Part shown: in pieces, positions 36,984 through 46,029 of the stretch | Position numbering within the stretch: the first letter of the stretch is position 1 | Layout of the letters: each line of letters begins with the position of its first letter | From: Paragemmobacter ruber | GTDB lineage: Bacteria > Pseudomonadota > Alphaproteobacteria > Rhodobacterales > Rhodobacteraceae | Assembly (NCBI RefSeq): GCF_009908315.1 | Contig: NZ_JAAATW010000001.1 | Span: forward strand, 744,001 to 808,000 | Length of the DNA stretch: 64,000 bases | Reading direction: 5' to 3' | The notes under the pieces: generated by a model | What the model was told of the DNA's origin: nothing | Seen by the model: only the letters and a program-made list of their open reading frames with translations | Databases searched by the model: none | Translations under genes and position numbers: made by a program

Positions 36984-38614
36984 CAGTTCCCTGCGCTTTC
37001 CATCTTGCGATGGGCCAGCATCTCTTCCAGCCAGCCCAGCCGCATCTCCGGGACAGAGGAGAGAAGCAGATCGGTGTAATCGTCAAAGGGTGGGGTCAGC
37101 ACATCGGTCTTTGACCCGTAGCGTACGACCTGCCCGCGATACATGACCGCGATCTTGTCGGCGATGGCCTTCACCGTGGCCAGATCATGGGTGATGAACA
37201 GATAGGCCACATGCTCCTGCGCCTGAAGGTTCAGAAGCAGCTTCAGGATGCCGTCTGCCACCAGCGGATCCAGCGCGCTTGTGACTTCGTCGCAGATGAT
37301 CAGCTTGGGCTTTGCGGCCAGCGCCCGCGCGATGCAGACACGCTGCTTCTGCCCGCCCGACAATTCAGCCGGATACCGGTCAATGTAGCCCTTGCCCATC
37401 TCGATCTGGTCAAGCAGTTCCTGCACCCGCCTGCGTTTCGCCTCTCCGCCCATGCCAAAGTAGAACTCCAGCGGGCGCCCGATGATCGTACCCACGGTCT
37501 GACGCGGGTTCATGGCCGTATCGGCCATCTGATAGATCATCTGCAATTCCCGCAGATCGTCCTTGCTGCGCTCCTGCAGCGCCCCGCTCAGCGCCCGCCC
37601 GGCAAAGGTGATCCGCCCCTGCGAGGGCGGCAGCAACCCGGTAATAGCCCGGGCGAGGGTGGATTTCCCCGAACCGCTCTCCCCCACCACGGCCAGCGTC
37701 TGCCCGGCGGGCAGATCGACCGTCACGTTCTTCAGCACATCGAAATTCGTGCCCTTGTAACGCGCCGTCACGTTCTGCACCGACAGCACGGCCGGGGCCG
37801 CAGCCTTCTCTTCATGGTCGATGGATCGGACGGACACCAGCGCACGGGTATAGTCCTCATGCGGGTCGGTGATGATCTGCCGCACGGGGCCGTATTCCAC
37901 CTTCTTGCCCTGCCGCAGCACCAGAATGTCATCCGCCACCTGTGCCACCACGGCCAGATCATGGGTGATGTACAGCGCGGCCACCCCCGTGTCGTGGATT
38001 GCCTCCTTGATCGCGGCCAGCACGTCGATCTGTGTCGTCACGTCCAGCGCGGTGGTGGGTTCGTCAAAGATCACAAGATCGGGCTTCGGACACAGCGCCA
38101 TGGCCGTCATAGCCCGCTGCAACTGCCCGCCTGACACCTGATGCGGATACCGGTTTCCGAATGTCTCGGGATTGGGCAGCCCCAGCTTGCCGAACAGCAT
38201 CACCGCCCGCGCCTCGGCCTCGGCGCGCGCCATAAGCCCGTGCGACAGCGTGGTTTCGATCACCTGCTCCATCAACCGCTTGGCCGGGTTGAACGCCGCC
38301 GCGGCCGATTGCGCCACATAGGTCACCTCGCGCCCGCGCAGCGCGCGCAGCCCTGCCGGCCCCATCCCCCGGATGTCGCGCCCGTTCAGGATGATCTGCC
38401 CCCCGGTCAGGCGCACGCCGCCCCGACCATAGGCCATGGCCGACAGCCCGATGGTGGATTTGCCTGCCCCGGATTCCCCGATCAGACCCAGCACCTTGCC
38501 CTTGGCCACGCTGACCGACACATTATCCACCAGCACGACATCGCGCGGCGGCTCGCCCGGGGGATAGGAGGTCGCCTCGATCCGCAGGTTCCGTATCTCA
38601 AGCAGGTCAGCCAC
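36983..38614 (-). CDS. Dpp/Opp-type ABC transporter, fused tandem ATP-binding subunit
   Basis: 543 residues with two full ABC ATPase domains, equivalent to DppD plus DppF. The first Walker A is 'GLIGESGAGKSTIGLSAMAY', with the signature 'HQVSGGQLQRAMTAMAL' and Walker B 'DLVIFDEPTTALD'. The second Walker A is 'AVVGESGSGKSTLARAITGL', with 'ELSGGQKQRVCIARAL' and 'LIICDEVTSALD'. Powers uptake through the two permeases encoded upstream in the same operon. Overlaps the DppC-like gene by 8 bp. Confidence 0.93.
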   Translation of the reverse strand: MADLLEIRNLRIEATSYPPGEPPRDVVLVDNVSVSVAKGKVLGLIGESGAGKSTIGLSAMAYGRGGVRLTGGQIILNGRDIRGMGPAGLRALRGREVTYVAQSAAAAFNPAKRLMEQVIETTLSHGLMARAEAEARAVMLFGKLGLPNPETFGNRYPHQVSGGQLQRAMTAMALCPKPDLVIFDEPTTALDVTTQIDVLAAIKEAIHDTGVAALYITHDLAVVAQVADDILVLRQGKKVEYGPVRQIITDPHEDYTRALVSVRSIDHEEKAAAPAVLSVQNVTARYKGTNFDVLKNVTVDLPAGQTLAVVGESGSGKSTLARAITGLLPPSQGRITFAGRALSGALQERSKDDLRELQMIYQMADTAMNPRQTVGTIIGRPLEFYFGMGGEAKRRRVQELLDQIEMGKGYIDRYPAELSGGQKQRVCIARALAAKPKLIICDEVTSALDPLVADGILKLLLNLQAQEHVAYLFITHDLATVKAIADKIAVMYRGQVVRYGSKTDVLTPPFDDYTDLLLSSVPEMRLGWLEEMLAHRKMESAGN

Positions 38615-39422
38615 CGCGCCCCCCTTTCAGGCTTGTCGTGCGCGACAGGATCCAGTCCGCCACAAGGTTCACCGATATCGCCAGCAGCGCGATGGCGAGC
38701 GCGGGCATCAGCGCGGCGGACTTGCCATAGATCAGCCCGTCCTTGTTCTCCTTCACCATCCCGCCCCAATCCGCCAGCGGCGGCTGGATGCCAAGGCCAA
38801 GGAAGGACAGGGTTGAGATGAACAGCACCGCAAAGATGAAGCGCAGCCCGAATTCGGCCACCAGAGGCGACAGCGCATTGGGCAGGATCTCGCGGAAGAT
38901 GATCCACGACTGCCCCTCGCCGCGCAGTTTCGCCGCCTCGACATAGTCCATCACCGTGATGTCCATGGCCACGGCACGCGACAAGCGGAACACCCGCGTC
39001 GCATCCAAAAGGCCCATCACCATGATCAGCACGGTCAGGTTGATGGGCAGCACCGACAGCACGACCAGCGCCACGATCAGCGACGGGATCGCCATCATCA
39101 GATCGACAAGGCGGCTTACCCCCTGATCAATCCAGCCGCCCTTCACCGCCGCCAGAAATCCAAGAAAGGACCCAAGGCCAAAGGACAGCAGCGAAGATGC
39201 CAGTGCCACGAAGATCGTGATCTGGCCGCCATAGATCATCCGGCTCAGGATATCGCGGCCGATCGTATCGGTGCCCAGCCAATGCCGTTCGGACGGCGCC
39301 TCCCACACCCCGCCGATGACAGCATCCAGCGGATAGGGCGCGATCCATTGCGCAAAGATGGCGCAGAACAGGAACAGACCGGTCAGGATAAGGCCGATGA
39401 GGGCAGAGAGAGGCATCTTCAT
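38607..39422 (-). CDS. Dpp/Opp-type ABC transporter permease (DppC-like)
   Basis: 271 residues. About six membrane helices. The N-terminal 'WIAPYPLDAVIGGVWEAPS' and 'HWLGTDTIGRDILSRMIYGG' are standard for DppC/OppC. The ATPase-contact EAA loop is 'VEAAKLRGEGQSWIIFREIL', followed by 'PNALSPLVAEF'. Forms the channel with the DppB-like protein; overlaps both neighbours. Confidence 0.93.
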   Translation of the reverse strand: MKMPLSALIGLILTGLFLFCAIFAQWIAPYPLDAVIGGVWEAPSERHWLGTDTIGRDILSRMIYGGQITIFVALASSLLSFGLGSFLGFLAAVKGGWIDQGVSRLVDLMMAIPSLIVALVVLSVLPINLTVLIMVMGLLDATRVFRLSRAVAMDITVMDYVEAAKLRGEGQSWIIFREILPNALSPLVAEFGLRFIFAVLFISTLSFLGLGIQPPLADWGGMVKENKDGLIYGKSAALMPALAIALLAISVNLVADWILSRTTSLKGGRGG

Positions 39423-40375
39423 TTCGGGTGCCTCAAGCGTGGGTTGGAAACGATGCCGATCACGTCGGCCAGAATGTTCAGCCCGATATAGACCGCCGCA
39501 AAGATCAGCCCGACGGCCTGCACCACAGGCAGGTCACGTTTGGCCACATGGTCCACCAGATATTGGCCCAGCGCGTTATAGCCGAACACCACCTCGACCA
39601 CGACCACGCCCACCACCAGATAGGCAAGGTTCAGGACCACGACCGAAACGATGGGCGCGATGGCGTTGGGAAAGGCGTGCTGCCAGATCACCCGCATCGG
39701 CGACAGGCCCTTGAGTTCCGCCGTCTCGATATAGGCCGATTGCATCACGTTCAGGATCGCCGCCCGCGTCATCCGCATCATATGCGCCAGCACCACAAGG
39801 ACCAGCACGATCACCGGCAGGGCCACCGCCTGAAGCCTTTCCCAAAAGCCCATGCCGGGAAAGACCATGGCGACGGGCTGAAAGATCGGAAAGACCTGCG
39901 TCAGCAGGAAGATCACGAAATAGGCCGCCACGAATTCGGGCAGCGAGATCGTCGAAAGCGTGACCCCGGAAATCACCTTGTCCGGCCAGCGCCCGTTGTA
40001 GCGCGCCGCGATCAGCCCCAGAAGAATGGCCAGGGGGACAGAGATCACCGCCGCGCAGGCCGCAAGGAACAGGGTATTGCCCAGACGTTGCCCGATGGCC
40101 TGACCGATATCCTGCCCATTCGTCAGCGCCACGCCGAAATCGCCGGTCAGGATGCCGCCCAGCCAGTCGAAATACCGCACATAGGCCGGCCGGTTCAGCC
40201 CCAGCGATTCACGCAGGTTCGCCAGCGCCTCAGGCGTGGCCGACTGGCCCAGGATCGCCTGCGCCACATCGCCGGGCAGCGCCTCGGTGCCGAGAAAGAT
40301 CAGCAGCGAAACGGCCAGCAGCAGAAGCAGGCCCAGCGCGATACGCTGGGCCACGAGTTTAAGGATCGGGTGCAC
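39419..40375 (-). CDS. Dpp/Opp-type ABC transporter permease (DppB-like)
   Basis: 318 residues, six membrane helices. The start 'LVAQRIALGLLLLLAVSLLI' and 'FLGTEALPGDVAQAILGQSA' is typical of DppB/OppB; the EAA loop is 'IETAELKGLSPMRVIWQHAF', followed by 'PNAIAPIVSVV'. Its stop overlaps the DppC-like start by 4 bp. Confidence 0.93.
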   Translation of the reverse strand: MHPILKLVAQRIALGLLLLLAVSLLIFLGTEALPGDVAQAILGQSATPEALANLRESLGLNRPAYVRYFDWLGGILTGDFGVALTNGQDIGQAIGQRLGNTLFLAACAAVISVPLAILLGLIAARYNGRWPDKVISGVTLSTISLPEFVAAYFVIFLLTQVFPIFQPVAMVFPGMGFWERLQAVALPVIVLVLVVLAHMMRMTRAAILNVMQSAYIETAELKGLSPMRVIWQHAFPNAIAPIVSVVVLNLAYLVVGVVVVEVVFGYNALGQYLVDHVAKRDLPVVQAVGLIFAAVYIGLNILADVIGIVSNPRLRHPK

Positions 40376-40390
40376 CTTGCAATGGCCCGA

Positions 40391-41980
40391 TCAGGCGGTC
40401 AGCCAGCACTTGGCCAGCGCGCGCCCGTTCATCAGCTCGCCATTCGGATCGGGCAGCCAGCCGCCCACCTCTTCCCGCTTGGCTTCGACGAAATCGTTGA
40501 ACATCGGGCAGATCAGGCCGCCCTCATCGCGCAGGATGTTGGCCATTTCCGAATACATCGCCTTGCGCTTGGTCGCGTCAAGCTCGGCCCGCGCGGTCAC
40601 CAGCAATTCGTCGAACCGGGCGTTCTTGAACTTAGTATCGTTCCAGTCGGCGGAGGACAGATAGGCGGTGGAATACATCTGGTCCTGCACAGGACGGCCA
40701 CCCCAGTACGAGGCGCAGAACGGCTCCACATTCCAGACGTTCGACCAGTAGCCATCATCGGGCTCCACCTTCACCTCCAGCGGGATGCCCGCCGCCGCGG
40801 CCGACTGCTGGAACAGTTGCGCCGCTTCCACCGCGCCGGGGAAGGCACCGGGGGCCGTGCGCAGGATGATCGGGCTGCCGTCGTGACCCGAAGCCTTGTA
40901 AAGCTCTGCCGCCGCCGCCGCATCGTATTCGCGCTGCGGGATGGTCTCATCAAACAGCGGATAGGCCGCGTTGATCGGGAAGTCGTTGCCTTTGCTGCCA
41001 TAGCCGCCAAGGATCTTGTCCACCATCTCTTGACGGTTGATCGCAAGCTTCAGCGCGTTGCGCAGGTCCTTGTTGTCGAAGGGCGCCTTGTCGCAATGCA
41101 TGATGAACACATAATGCCCACGGCCCGCGACATGTTCGATCGTGATGCCCGGCACCCCTTTGAGCAGTTCGATGATCTTCGGGTCCACCCGGTTGATCAT
41201 ATGCACCTGCCCCGCCTGCAACGCCGCCGTCCGGGCGGTGTTGTCGTTGATGACCAGGATTTCAACCTGGTCGGCATGGGCCATGGTGCTGTCAAAATAG
41301 TTGGCATGCCGCTCGAACACGTGGCGCACGCCCGGCTCGAACGCCGTCACCTTGTAGGGCCCGGCGCCGATGCCCGCTGCCGGATTGTCCACCCCGCCGC
41401 CCGGCTGGATCACAAGGTGATAATCGGCCATAAGGAAGGGCAGGTCGGCATTGCCGGATGCCAGCGTCAGCGTGACCATGTCGCCTTCGGCCTTCATGTC
41501 GGAGATGCCCTGCACGATGCCCAGCGCGCCCGATTGCGATTTCTCGTCCGTGTGGCGGCGCAGCGTGGCCACCACATCCTCGGCCGTCACCGTCTTACCG
41601 TCATGGAACTCCACCCCCGCGCGGATCTTGAACTTCCACTCCGTGGCATCGGCATTGGCGCTGATCTCTTCGGCGATGCGATAGTCGATCTCGCCCTTGG
41701 CGTTCACGTCCACCAGCATCTCGCCCCAGGTCATGTTGACCATGAACGGCACTTCCGACGCCGCCAGCGCCGGGTCGAGCGAGTTGGTCGACTCCCCGCC
41801 CGCCATCCCGGCGCGCAGCACGCCCCCCTTCACCGGCCCCTCGGCCCGCGCGGCAGATGCCAGCAGCGTATTGGCCATCGCCGCCGAAATCCCCAGCGCC
41901 GAAGCGCGGCCAACAAACTCACGGCGGCTCATCATGCCACGCGCCGCACGCTTGAGCAGGTAGTCAAACTCGCTGTTCAT
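40391..41980 (-). CDS. ABC transporter periplasmic substrate-binding protein (DppA/OppA family)
   Basis: 529 residues. A twin-arginine export signal is visible: 'SRREFVGRASALGISAAMAN' then 'TLLASAARA', with cleavage likely after ARA near residue 46, so it is exported folded. The SBP_bac_5 core includes 'WKFKIRAGVEFHDGKTVTAE' and 'DLRNALKLAINRQEMVDKIL'. It delivers a peptide, opine-like or other amino compound to the permeases downstream. First gene of the importer operon. Confidence 0.92.
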   Translation of the reverse strand: MNSEFDYLLKRAARGMMSRREFVGRASALGISAAMANTLLASAARAEGPVKGGVLRAGMAGGESTNSLDPALAASEVPFMVNMTWGEMLVDVNAKGEIDYRIAEEISANADATEWKFKIRAGVEFHDGKTVTAEDVVATLRRHTDEKSQSGALGIVQGISDMKAEGDMVTLTLASGNADLPFLMADYHLVIQPGGGVDNPAAGIGAGPYKVTAFEPGVRHVFERHANYFDSTMAHADQVEILVINDNTARTAALQAGQVHMINRVDPKIIELLKGVPGITIEHVAGRGHYVFIMHCDKAPFDNKDLRNALKLAINRQEMVDKILGGYGSKGNDFPINAAYPLFDETIPQREYDAAAAAELYKASGHDGSPIILRTAPGAFPGAVEAAQLFQQSAAAAGIPLEVKVEPDDGYWSNVWNVEPFCASYWGGRPVQDQMYSTAYLSSADWNDTKFKNARFDELLVTARAELDATKRKAMYSEMANILRDEGGLICPMFNDFVEAKREEVGGWLPDPNGELMNGRALAKCWLTA

Positions 41981-42102
41981 TCCATGGTCTCCCTCTTGGC
42001 GACCCAGCCTCTCTGTGCCGGGCGTTTTTGTTGATTACTCAATCAGTAACCCGCGAATCCCTCTGCGGGCAAAGCTTTTTTCCCATCCCGGTGTCACGTT
42101 TT

Positions 42103-44124
42103 TCAGACATGGCGCCGGTCCACCCTGTCATCCCAGTGCCGTTCGAAGACCAGCGCCTCCCCCTCCCAGGCGCGCAGGACCGCCGTCATCCGCAGCGTGT
42201 CTGCCGTTCCCGTCATCTCGGCTTCCGCCCGCGTCCGTACAGACCAATCCCCCCGCGACAGCCGCTGCTCCCAGACATGCACCGCCCGCGCCGACAAGGG
42301 ATCGTCGGGCCGGATTTCCCACCGCTCGCTCATCGTCTCGCCGCTGCACAGCCCATGCGTCAGGTTCTCGGCATCGCCCAGATCATCCTCCACCACCAGC
42401 GCGACCGTCCCGGTGATCAAATCCTCTTCGATGCAGCGCCGGGTCTTTCCAGCCCGGATCACGCGATGCTTCCACGGCGCAGCATGTTCGGCGGGCGGCG
42501 GCGTCCATTCGTCACCGCTGCCCTGATGCACCGGCAGGGTCAGGCTCCCCCCCGTGAGGGTCAACCGCCCCGCCGCAGGCGAAGGCCAGACAAAGGGCCA
42601 ATAGCTGTTCGACAGTGCCAGCCGCAGCCTGTGCCCCGGCGCCAGCCGATAGGCCATCTGGTCCAGCCGGAACGCCACCTCCACCGTCTGCCCCGGCACC
42701 ATCGGCGCAGGCCTCTCCATGCTGCCCCGATGGCACAGGTTCAGCATCCCATGCGCGATCCGCACCGATGCCCCTTCGGGGGCCACATCGCAAAGCCGCG
42801 CCACCACAAAACCAAGCGGTCTGTCCGATGACAGTCGCAGCCGCACCTCCGCCGCCCCCAAGAGGTCCAGCCCCGCCTCCAGCACGTCTGCGTCAAAACA
42901 GACCGACAGCGCATCATCCTCGCGCTGGTCCCCGGGCATCTCGGCATTCAGACCCATGGGGAAGAACTCCCCCGCCCTCAGCCCCAGATGCTGCGGCGTT
43001 GCAATGGTCACCTGCAGATTTCCCGTTTCACCTAGGCCCAAATACCCCTGCGACGTCCCCGCCCCGCGCGACGCCCCAAGGGTCAGCACTTGCCGAGACA
43101 CGCGCGGCGACGGCCATTCCGCCTCGGCCACCCAATGCCCGGGCCGTGCCTTTGCGCTGGCGTCTGGCGGCGCGCTGTCCATCATCCAGACGCGGTAGGC
43201 GGGGTCATCCTCGGCCCCGTTCGGAATACCTTTCAGCCATCGGTCCCACCAGCGCAGCGCCTCTTGCAGGAACCCCACCTGCGGCCCCGGCACCGCCGTA
43301 TGCGGGTACTGGTGCACCCAAGGCCCCACAATCCCTTTGCAGGGCGCGGGCACGTTCTCCACCAGATGCGCCACGGTGTTCATGTAATTGTCGGCCCAGC
43401 CGCCCCAGATCAGCACAGGCGTCTGCATCCGGGCGTAATCCTCGCCCACCGATCCGTGCTTCCAGAACGCCCCCCGTTCCTGCAAAGCGGCCCAGCGCGG
43501 GGCAAGCCAGGGCTCGGACTCCAGCCGCTCCATCCACATCCTCCGCCAATCGGGGCGCAGCACGGGGTCCGGCGGGCGGCTGGAAAAGGACAGCATTACC
43601 GCCCCCCAGCCGAAATTCTCGCCCAGCAGACAGCCGCCCTTGTAATGGATGTCATCGGCGAAGCGGTCGGTGGTGGAGCACACCGAAATCACCGCCTTCA
43701 GCGCGGGCGGCTGGTTGAACGCCGCCTGCAGGCAGTTGAACCCGCCCCAGGACTTTCCCATCATCCCCACCGCGCCGCTGCACCAGGCTTGCTGCGACAG
43801 CCAGTCGATCACGGCCACCGCGTCATCCATTTCCTGTTGCGTATACTCGTCGGTCATCAACCCTTCGGAATCGCCATTCCCCCGCATGTCCACCCGCACG
43901 CAGGCGTAACCGTGCCCTGCCATATAGGGGTGCATCATCTCGTCCCGCGGCAGGGTTCCGTCGCGCTTGCGATAGGGGATGTATTCCAGCACCGCCGGCA
44001 CCGGCCGCGCTTCGGCATCCTCGGGCATCCAGACCCGCGCCGACAGGCGGCAGCCATCCGGCAGGACAATCCCCATATCCTCATGCTCCACGATAGGATG
44101 GGGAAATTCCGTGCGGATGGTCAT
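42103..44124 (-). CDS. CocE/NonD-family hydrolase
   Basis: 673 residues from the ATG at 44124 with GGAGAG upstream; an ATG at 44151 lacks a ribosome site. The alpha/beta domain carries the nucleophile 'VGMMGKSWGGFNCLQAAF', then 'LIWGGWADNYMNTVAHLVEN', which supplies the acid, and 'IVGPWVHQYPHTAVPG', which supplies the histidine. From about residue 330 an X-Pro-peptidase-type jelly-roll domain follows. The family includes cocaine esterase, acyl-peptide hydrolases and beta-lactam acylases. No signal peptide, so cytosolic. Near the peptide-type importer, it probably cleaves an imported ester or amide. Confidence 0.88.
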   Translation of the reverse strand: MTIRTEFPHPIVEHEDMGIVLPDGCRLSARVWMPEDAEARPVPAVLEYIPYRKRDGTLPRDEMMHPYMAGHGYACVRVDMRGNGDSEGLMTDEYTQQEMDDAVAVIDWLSQQAWCSGAVGMMGKSWGGFNCLQAAFNQPPALKAVISVCSTTDRFADDIHYKGGCLLGENFGWGAVMLSFSSRPPDPVLRPDWRRMWMERLESEPWLAPRWAALQERGAFWKHGSVGEDYARMQTPVLIWGGWADNYMNTVAHLVENVPAPCKGIVGPWVHQYPHTAVPGPQVGFLQEALRWWDRWLKGIPNGAEDDPAYRVWMMDSAPPDASAKARPGHWVAEAEWPSPRVSRQVLTLGASRGAGTSQGYLGLGETGNLQVTIATPQHLGLRAGEFFPMGLNAEMPGDQREDDALSVCFDADVLEAGLDLLGAAEVRLRLSSDRPLGFVVARLCDVAPEGASVRIAHGMLNLCHRGSMERPAPMVPGQTVEVAFRLDQMAYRLAPGHRLRLALSNSYWPFVWPSPAAGRLTLTGGSLTLPVHQGSGDEWTPPPAEHAAPWKHRVIRAGKTRRCIEEDLITGTVALVVEDDLGDAENLTHGLCSGETMSERWEIRPDDPLSARAVHVWEQRLSRGDWSVRTRAEAEMTGTADTLRMTAVLRAWEGEALVFERHWDDRVDRRHV

Positions 44125-44316
44125 GGGCGCGCTCTCCGGGGCTCGGGTCATCTGACGCCACGTCCGCCGCGACTCATGCCTCTCGGGCGGCAATCCATCC
44201 GCCATTCGCGACATTGCCTGCGGATGTCGTCCGCAGGGCGGCAAGGGACGCTCTCGCCCTATCCGGCGCTGGGTCGCTCTCCTACTCTGCGGCCATCACC
44301 GCAGACGGAGGCCCCG

Positions 44317-45825
44317 ATGACCACCCGCCCCAACATCCTCATCCTCATGGTGGATCAGCTCACCGGCACGCTCTTCCCTGACGGCCCCGCCCCTTTCCTG
44401 CACGCCCCCAACCTGCGCAAACTGGCCCAACGCTCCGTCCGGTTTGCCAACAGCTACACTCCCTCGCCCCTCTGCGCGCCCGCCCGCGCGGCCTTCATGT
44501 CGGGCGCGCTGCCCAGACGCACCCGCGTCTATGACAATGCTGCCGAATTCGCCTCTGACATCCCCACCTATGCCCATCACCTGCGCCGCGCGGGCTATCA
44601 GACCGCGCTGTCGGGAAAGATGCATTTCGTCGGCCCCGATCAGCTTCACGGGTTCGAAGAGCGGCTGACCACCGACATCTACCCCGCCGATTTCGGCTGG
44701 ACGCCCGACTATCGCAAGCCCGGCGAAAGGATCGACTGGTGGTATCACAACCTCGGGTCTGTCACCGGGGCGGGCGTGGCCGAAATCACCAACCAGCTGG
44801 AATATGATGACGACGTGGCCTTTCAGGCCGTCCAGAAACTCTATGACCTCTCACGCGGCCACGACCGGCGCCCGTGGTGCCTGACCGTCAGCTTCACCCA
44901 TCCACACGACCCCTTCGTTGCGCGGCGGAAATTCTGGGACCTCTACGATGGCGCGCCCGAACTGGAACCGCCACCCGCCATCGCCTACGCAGAACAGGAT
45001 CCCCATTCACAGCGCCTTATGGATGCCTGCGACTGGCGCGCCTTCGACATCACGGATGCGCATATCCGCCGCGCCCGTCAGGGCTATTTCGCCAACATCT
45101 CCTACGTCGATGCCAAGATCGGCGAAATCCTCGACACGCTGGCCGCCACGCGGCAAGAGGCGATCATCCTCTTCCTGTCGGACCATGGCGAGATGCTGGG
45201 CGAGCGGGGGCTGTGGTTCAAGATGAACTTCTTCGAAGGCTCCGCCCGCGTGCCGCTGATGATCGCCGCCCCCGGCTTCACCCCGCAGCGCATCGACACG
45301 CCCGTCTCCACCATCGACGTGACCCCCACGCTGGCCGCGCTGGCCGGCATCGACATGGCCGAAATCCTGCCCTGGACCGATGGCGAAAACCTCGTCCCCC
45401 TCGCCACCGGCACCCCGCGCAACACCGCCGTCGCCATGGAGTACGCCGCCGAGGGCACGATCACCCCGATGGTCTGCCTGCGCGAGGGCGACTGGAAATA
45501 CATCCAGTGCCCCGCCGACCCCGACATGCTGTTCAACCTTGCCACCGACCCGGCCGAGCGTCGGAACCTCGCCCCGGATCCCGCCCATGCCACGACCCTC
45601 GCCGCCTTCCGCGCCAAGGTGCAGGCGCGCTGGAACCTTGCCGCCTATGATGCCGCCGTGCGCGAAAGCCAGGCCCGCCGTTGGGTGGTGTATGAGGCGC
45701 TGCGCAACGGTGCCTATTTCCCTTGGGATCACCAGCCCCTGCGCGCCGCATCCGAACGCTACATGCGCAACCACATGGATCTGAACGTGCTGGAGGAAAG
45801 CAAACGCTTCCCGCGCGGCGAATGA
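44317..45825 (+). CDS. betC: Choline-sulfatase
   Basis: 502 residues from the ATG at 44317. The start 'TTRPNILILMVDQLTGTLFP' is characteristic of BetC. The formylglycine motif C53-A-P55-A-R57 lies in 'SPLCAPARAAFMSG', and metal residues are in 'FLSDHGEMLGERGLWFKMNF'. The C-terminal choline-sulfatase extension ('ERYMRNHMDLNVLEESKRFP') is present. Hydrolyses choline-O-sulfate to choline and sulfate in the cytoplasm, providing choline for glycine betaine. A sulfatase-maturing enzyme must be encoded elsewhere. Divergent from the CocE-like gene. Confidence 0.92.
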   Translation: MTTRPNILILMVDQLTGTLFPDGPAPFLHAPNLRKLAQRSVRFANSYTPSPLCAPARAAFMSGALPRRTRVYDNAAEFASDIPTYAHHLRRAGYQTALSGKMHFVGPDQLHGFEERLTTDIYPADFGWTPDYRKPGERIDWWYHNLGSVTGAGVAEITNQLEYDDDVAFQAVQKLYDLSRGHDRRPWCLTVSFTHPHDPFVARRKFWDLYDGAPELEPPPAIAYAEQDPHSQRLMDACDWRAFDITDAHIRRARQGYFANISYVDAKIGEILDTLAATRQEAIILFLSDHGEMLGERGLWFKMNFFEGSARVPLMIAAPGFTPQRIDTPVSTIDVTPTLAALAGIDMAEILPWTDGENLVPLATGTPRNTAVAMEYAAEGTITPMVCLREGDWKYIQCPADPDMLFNLATDPAERRNLAPDPAHATTLAAFRAKVQARWNLAAYDAAVRESQARRWVVYEALRNGAYFPWDHQPLRAASERYMRNHMDLNVLEESKRFPRGE

Positions 45826-45858
45826 CCGGCGTTTCCGCAGGTCCTGCCGTTGTAGGAT

Positions 45859-45914
45859 GGGTATTTGAGCCAAGATGAAGACCACGGGCTTGCTTCATCT
45901 TGGCCCAAATACCC
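45859..45914. repeat. Palindromic pair of the 22-bp intergenic element
   Basis: Left arm 45859-45880 (GGGTATTTGAG, CCAAGATGAAG) and right arm 45893-45914 are inverted copies with one mismatch over 22 bp and a 12-bp loop. It lies between the convergent betC and GMC genes, so it would form a long hairpin at both transcript ends. Related single copies are at 4286 and 56842. Confidence 0.85.
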
Positions 45915-46029
45915 CACTGCAACGCGGCCCCTCGCACCCCGCCACCCCTCGGGTGACCGGTCGCCACCTTCCGTGGCAACGCCGGTGCAGGGGGGTCGAT
46001 GCCCCCTGCGACGGCACCCCCGCCTGGGA

